From Porites lobata (lineage: Eukaryota > Cnidaria > Anthozoa > Scleractinia > Poritidae): 64,000 nt of DNA. Below the pieces are notes generated by a model. That model made no database searches. It saw only the letters and a program-made list of their open reading frames with translations, and was not told where the DNA came from. Below are positions 60,201 to 64,000 of the stretch, in pieces; position 1 is the first letter of the stretch, and every line of letters begins with the position of its first letter. The stretch is taken from the NCBI GenBank assembly GCA_942486035.1, contig CALNXK010000132.1, positions 877,501-941,500 of the forward strand. Reading direction: 5' to 3'. The position numbers were made by a program, and so were the translations under genes.

Positions 60201-63200
60201 CGGGCGAAAAGTCTTGCTGCCGACAACGAAGCATCCAGCCATACACAGTTACGAAAACGTTTGGTACCCAGGGTTGTAAGGGAAATGTTGTAAGTGGTTT
60301 GTTTTTAACAGTTATGTCTCAAGTCATGTTTTGATCGACGCTCCCCGAATGGACAAACCTTAAGTGCATATAGATAGTGAGTATGGCATATATTACTTTG
60401 GGAAGAACAACTCCCAAAAGTGTCTCCTAGAAAGTCCAGGACATAGTACATGAAAGTGCTGCTGCTGATTAAGAGGTTTCATTTGAATGGTTCCACCAAA
60501 AGAACTGTACTTACGTACAAATAGCACCCGCGTGTGAAAGTACTACTGAAAAGTTTCATTTGAATGGCTCGCACCACAGCATTTCACCCACAGACAGACT
60601 CTCCAACTCAGAAGGTTTAAGTTCGAAGGAAGAGAAAAAAAAGCAGAGATCTTTAGATTCTAAGACGAGTACGACTACGAGTATGAGATTTCCACAATAC
60701 TTAGTAGTGCACGCACGTGAAATTGCCTCATTTTGGCGGGAAAACGTGATAGCCGTCGTCATTCTATTACGTGTTTTAGCGAGAATGTCGTATTGGCGGA
60801 AACAAGTTATCAAATGTAAGAAGTTTTATCGTTATAGGATCGGGAGAGGGCTTAACCTCCTTCAATAAAAATAAGAGTGCCAACTTTTCTGGTGAGAAAA
60901 ACGTACAGTGAAGCTTTCCGGGGTATTTATTCTTTGAGAATAAACGAAAAAACTTTAAGTTTAACCTCGTCCTCCTAGTCGTCTTTGTCGTCGAATCTGA
61001 AGGTCTCTAATCTGTTGTAATGGTTACGGAAAAGAAAGTTTCATCTGTGTCGTAAGGGACAATTCAAATTTAGCTGTGTTATTTTCAGGTGGTGTACGTT
61101 ATTGAACATGATTTCTGCAATCCTCACATTCAAGAACATCTGCATCTAGCATTTGACAATGTCCCAATCATTAAAGTGGAAAATACCCCCATTGATGATT
61201 CCAGCAGAAAACGAAGCAGAAAAAGGAAGTCTACTAAGAAACCGGAACAGGTGTGGCTTGTAAAGGTTAACCTATTCTCGTCCCCAGAGATGCGGTCCGC
61301 TTGACCAGATGGCACAGATGAACATCTCTGGAAGCAGCCAGAGCTCTCGATCAGTGCCGCTGGTCAAGAGGATCGTAGCTGTGCGGACGAGAATAGAGTT
61401 ATAAGGAACATCCTTCCCTCAGTAATAGAGAAATGTTTATGGAATAGAAAACACTCTCTACAACGTACCCTTGTAGCTAACACGTTTCTGGTCCCTGGGA
61501 CTTTTTTCTGGGACTTTTCTTAGAGAGCTATCCATATTATAAGGAAAGCCCGTGTCCACAAGAAAAAAAATTGAATGTGTGGTCTTTTCATTATCACTTC
61601 AGGTTGTAACGCCCTCCCGTGATGTGCGAGCTCAATTTTATTCGCGCATGGGTCTCGTCGCAGCAACAGTCCCACAGCCTTCTCAGACTGCGACTGAAGA
61701 ACAAGTTGTTATTCCATCATGCAGCAGTAGTGCAGAGGACGAGGAGGTTTCTAGACAAAGAGCGAAACTAGCCAAAGACAAGGACTTGGAGACCACTAAA
61801 CGACGATATGGCTCTACTAATAGAATTGCTAATGACTATGAGGGTAGGTCATCTCTCAGCAATTGGTGAAAGAAAAGCAATAACAACAACTTTATTTAAG
61901 TCTTTCAGTTATAGAAGGCAATAATTGGCTTCTGAACTAGTCGAGACGGGCAAAAGTGGAGGAAAAAATATTACAGTATAAACAATTAATAAAAGAATAT
62001 AGAACCAGTCACACACTAGGTTGTATCTATTCTAAGGAGTGTTACATTCATTACTTCTTTCTTAACTTGTTTCCGTGGTGTCATTTCTCACAGAATTTAA
62101 TGTTCCAATTTATTTTTAAAGAAATTCTTCTTGACGCGGATGAGGTCCCGCAAAATCTATTTGACATCCTGTTCAAGTGTCAGTCAGTTGACGTTCCGTG
62201 GAGGAAGTTGCTCGCGTACTCGATAAGTCTTCACCGATCCCTTCTGTCAGTTTTGGCCGCATGCTTTCAGGTTAGTTATTTTTCATGTGTACATCATTCC
62301 ATAGAGCTGATGCAGTTAGCAATCAAGCCTGGTCCTCACCAACAACACAGGTGGAAAAAGCGCTAACCCTGGGGTTACATTTTAATCCGGGTTTCTTAAT
62401 TTTTTTTATCAAAAGTACTCTCTAGGATAATTTTCTCCATTCTTTTTATAGTAACCAATCATCAAATTGAAGGCTAAGAGAATTATACTGAATTTGCTTT
62501 TTAAGCTCTCATATCTGAGTTCAAATTTCGCACTAACCCTGGGTTATCTTAACCTAGCTTCGAACAACCCAGCCCTGGAGCTTAATTAAGACTATTAGAA
62601 TCTTGCATTTGTTCTTCTGCTTCTCCTTCAGCTTACGTCGATGTTATTCCCTTTAAGGACGCGCTTGGCATAGGCGTATATATAAATTGCGTCGTTGATC
62701 TCATTGACTAATTATGGTTTCTACAAATTTAAACAAGCAAATGCCTCACAGAAACCAAAAGCTGAGAGGCCTTTCGATGGGCTCCATACACTGAGCAAGC
62801 AAATTCAGAACCACGTTACACTTGTAATAATAATAATAATAATAATTTTATTTATATAGCGCTAAAATCCAATAATTGTCCAAAGCGCCACCTAATTACA
62901 AAATAAAATATAAAAAATATAAAATATCTACAATATACAATATAATTCAAATATAGCCTAAGACATCTACTATATAAATCAAAAACATCTCAAAACAAAA
63001 GGAATCTCATAACCTATATGCTAACTTAAATAAAAAAGTTTTAAGGGATTGCTTAAAAGTTGCCACTGAAGCACATTTCCTAATCTCTAGAGGTAAATCG
63101 TTCCACAATTTAGGTCCTGCAATAGAGAAAGCTCTGTCTCCATATGTTTTCAATCTGCTTCTTGGAACCACTAAGTATTCTTTACATGAAGAACGGAATG

Positions 63201-63714
63201 ACCTAGAGTATGTTTTAAAATTCAAAGCTTGTATTAAAAAAGACAACACTTATGAATTCAGCTGTGAATGTCGTTTGATTTAGGTTTGTTGTTAGGCTGT
63301 GGATTTCTATATTCATTGCACTTTTTTTTTATCTACTTCAACAGGATGCCAAGCCTCTGGATTGTGTATGTGCCTGGATATGCTCCACAGTACATCCCTC
63401 TGTGTTAGAACCTGCCTTGGAAAACATCCCAGGTGTCTATATTCCCTGCTTATGGTGATACGAATATTGTATAACATGAAATCAAATGTTGTTTTAACTT
63501 TTACTAATGATCGAAGGATAGATAATGATGACATAAATATTCTTATCGTTAATTTTTCGTTTAAAATGACCATGACCTTGTGCAGATAACAGATAATTAT
63601 CTTAATATAGTACAAGCCATGTCGATTTTAGTGACTAATTTATTAAAGTGGCTAATGATGTCTAATTATAACGTTCAACAGGGAGTCGTCAAACAGATTC
63701 TTGGAACGTGCAAA
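42213..63714 (+). CDS. SPG11: Spatacsin, 5' part (about 1,700 residues; continues past the window)
   Basis: Spatacsin partners spastizin and AP-5 in lysosome/autophagosome recycling; human loss causes spastic paraplegia 11. Exons: 42213-42397, 43840-44033, 44525-44776, 45853-46191, 46946-47463, 47741-47891, 48543-48701, 49360-49688, 51003-51083, 51878-52006, 52373-52444, 52943-53085, 53252-53360, 53557-53665, 53884-54145, 54406-54657, 54957-55063, 55537-55682, 56010-56180, 56929-56998, 57357-57525, 58003-58219, 58688-58788, 59642-59659, 59846-60005, 61089-61250, 61603-61843, 62122-62270, 63345-63432, 63682-63714. Phases join throughout. Similarity to human spatacsin runs colinearly, e.g. CTIPIHALEVALKLRQLDTV, SSAQTFFQSR, LRDFLATELESRGFLSSEEK, SYYLRHGRPSFAF, EMLGLDSTSLRVD, WNLVVLFCRVH and LLSVLAACFQ. 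The N-terminal third is beta-propeller-like; the rest is helical solenoid. Less certain: the exon 3 donor (44776 or 44767) and the exon 22/23 junction (58219 to 58688). The C-terminal ~700 residues are outside the window. Confidence 0.93.
43136..43695. repeat. Nested inverted repeats in SPG11 intron 1
   Basis: AAGCTCGGTTTCCATATGAT at the left is mirrored by CATGTATGGAAACCAGGCTT at the right. Inside, GGTTTCC-ATATGATC and TGATCGCT-type blocks recur several times in both orientations (for example at 43200, 43490 and 43607), which suggests two or more nested MITE copies. Confidence 0.55.
44311..44376. repeat. Short palindromic repeat in SPG11 intron 2
   Basis: CTCAACCTTGTTCCCATGGT and CCTC are mirrored by GAGG-ACC and GGGAGCAAGATTG. 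It is a compact inverted repeat with no coding frame. Confidence 0.4.
46690..46905 (-). repeat. tRNA-derived SINE-like repeat in SPG11 intron 4
   Basis: On the reverse strand, TTAAGTGGTGAGAGTGCTCG resembles an RNA polymerase III A box, and GGTTCAAATCCC about 35 bases later matches the B box. The rest continues as a non-coding tail toward 46690. This is the head structure of a tRNA-derived SINE. The ends and any target-site duplication are unclear. Confidence 0.6.
48770..48854. repeat. 85-bp segment duplicated in the next intron (copy 1)
   Basis: GGCCCATCAACAGACACCAA, then CTGATCAAGAGCC, then the 3' end of the antisense reading frame, is repeated at 50854-50939 in the same orientation with about 85-90% identity by eye. 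Confidence 0.75.
48833..49077 (-). pseudogene. Antisense terminal-exon-like fragment inside SPG11 intron 7
   Basis: On the reverse strand, an acceptor (AATGATTTTGCAG) at 49078 is followed by 81 open codons and a TGA at 48833. The product is acidic: NMNDFNDEETTNKAQKCDKN at the start, YCIYDDKDNYIKIEDIDND in the middle, and MATDDDDDKASFDS at the end. The D/E/N/K-rich composition and the acceptor suggest the last exon of a captured gene or gene family. I do not recognise it, and no upstream partner exon is visible in the intron. The last codons (KASFDS, stop) and the downstream 60 bases recur at 50854-50939 as KASFNF, stop. Confidence 0.35.
49727..50547. mobile_element. Non-autonomous DNA transposon with ~65-bp TIRs in SPG11 intron 8
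   Basis: GCACCTATCAATGTAAAGCC at the left is mirrored by GGCATTACATTGATAGGTGC at the right. Inside both arms lie G-rich blocks (GTAGGGCATGGGGTGGGGAT versus the complement of ATCCCCACCCTATGCCCTGC). It is about 820 bp without a transposase frame. The G-rich internal motifs repeat two or three times. Confidence 0.75.
50854..50939. repeat. 85-bp segment duplicated from the previous intron (copy 2)
   Basis: Same as 48770-48854. On the reverse strand it retains the KASF-stop end of the antisense frame and the following non-coding bases, but nothing upstream of that. Confidence 0.75.
56447..56846. repeat. MITE-like repeat in SPG11 intron 19
   Basis: The left end (GCTCCGGGGGGGACTACTC) is loosely mirrored by GGGAGTACCCCGTGTGGG at the right. 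The interior repeats TTCATATACTTT and TTTTGTATCCTT-type blocks. The 63-codon frame inside is not conserved-looking. Confidence 0.45.
57311..57335. repeat. (ATT)n microsatellite
   Basis: About eight ATT units end 22 bases upstream of the start of the SPG11 exon at 57357, within the region expected to hold the branch point and pyrimidine tract. Confidence 0.85.
57750..57816. mobile_element. Partial copy of MITE family B in SPG11 intron 21
   Basis: ATAAATGGTACAGTTCGTGT followed by the terminus CGTATAAATCAGGCCCT matches one end of the element at 20598-20888 in reverse complement. The other end is not recognised. Confidence 0.65.
59642..59659 (+). other. SPG11: 18-base microexon of SPG11
   Basis: The sequence between an acceptor ending TTCAATTCCAG and a GTATTT donor is 18 bases. 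With the AA from the previous exon and G from the next it reads N-A-T-W-N-S-R, matching the TWNS segment of human spatacsin at the same position. Phases fit on both sides. It is part of the SPG11 entry and listed because automated gene models may skip it. Confidence 0.75.
61266..61401. repeat. Inverted-repeat element in SPG11 intron 26
   Basis: GGTTAACCTATTCTCGTCCC at the left is mirrored by GGACGAGAATAGAGTTAT at the right. Inner blocks CTTGACCAGATGG and CGCTGGTCAAG also pair. No coding frame. Confidence 0.55.
62829..63249 (-). mobile_element. 3' end of a CR1/L2-type LINE in SPG11 intron 28
   Basis: The reverse strand encodes the typical C-terminus of LINE reverse-transcriptase proteins (YGDRAFSIAGPKLWNDLPLE, then IRKCASVATFKQSLKTFLF) in an 80-codon open piece (63249-63007). 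The 3' UTR includes TATATAGCGCTAAA-type sequence complementary to TTTATTTATATAGCGC, and the element ends in an (ATT)n tail at 62829-62846. It is strongly 5'-truncated and opposite to SPG11. Confidence 0.8.
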
Positions 63715-64000
63715 GTATGGTTTTATATTATTATGTCTGAGATTTAATCTTCTACAAAGCTGCGTGTTCTTAGCATAACCCTTTTTATGCATTGTATTTG
63801 TGGATAAATATGCATTGTTATGGTGCATAAATAGAGGATATTACATGACCACTCGGAGATGCGAAATTTCTCTTCGAGTGTTGAAAAATATTTTTTCAAC
63901 ACGAGAAAAGAAATTTCGTATCTCCAAGCGGCCATGTAATGTTCTATTTATTATATAAACACCAATGAAATACCAAACCATTTCACTTTAATAGTTTTTT
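63715..64000. other. SPG11 intron DNA to the window edge
   Basis: No further exon recognised. A hairpin (GAGATGCGAAATTTCTCTTC versus GAAAAGAAATTTCGTATCTC) at about 63857-63925 is repeat-like. Confidence 0.4.

Noticed and set aside
62829..62846. Stand-alone ATT microsatellite
   Set aside because: It is the 3' tail of the LINE fragment on the reverse strand.

Overview
The window is animal nuclear DNA, most likely from an anthozoan cnidarian such as a stony coral. Genes carry short GT-AG introns, the coding content is typical of metazoans (PAM, FAM219, spatacsin, NUPR1 and rhodopsin-class GPCRs), and the non-coding DNA is AT-rich and full of small inverted-repeat elements and LINE pieces. I infer the taxon from gene and repeat style. 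No ribosomal or mitochondrial marker is present.

Layout. Positions 1-430 hold the last two exons of an unidentified + strand gene. About 6.3-19.5 kb is a family of four single-coding-exon class A GPCRs (one on +, three on -), separated by repeats and LINE relics. About 19.5-23.3 kb is repeat-rich intergenic DNA with a 42-base A tract. From 34087 down to 23347 (-) lies a complete 19-exon gene for bifunctional peptidylglycine alpha-amidating monooxygenase. I traced every exon and all phases join, giving 1021 residues. A 69-codon NUPR1-like gene runs the other way from 34428. From 42014 down to 38508 (-) is a complete 7-exon FAM219 homologue of 166 residues. From 42213 to the right edge (+) is the first ~1,700 codons of spatacsin (SPG11) in about 30 exons; the rest lies beyond the window.

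The four named genes form two head-to-head pairs, PAM/NUPR1 and FAM219/SPG11, with 340 and 198 bases between start codons, so each pair probably shares a promoter region. PAM makes amidated neuropeptides, and class A GPCRs can be their receptors, but the GPCRs here look more like the MECA group (no TM3-ECL2 cysteine, no TM5 proline), so a functional link to PAM is not supported. SPG11 acts in lysosome and autophagosome recycling.

The points most worth a second look are: an apparent GC-AG intron in PAM; an 18-base microexon in SPG11; an open, unassigned splice-flanked segment in SPG11 at 60126-60289; an antisense exon-like reading frame in an SPG11 intron whose 3' end is duplicated in the next intron; and several MITE families with copies inside this window. 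I found no clearly novel multi-gene system.
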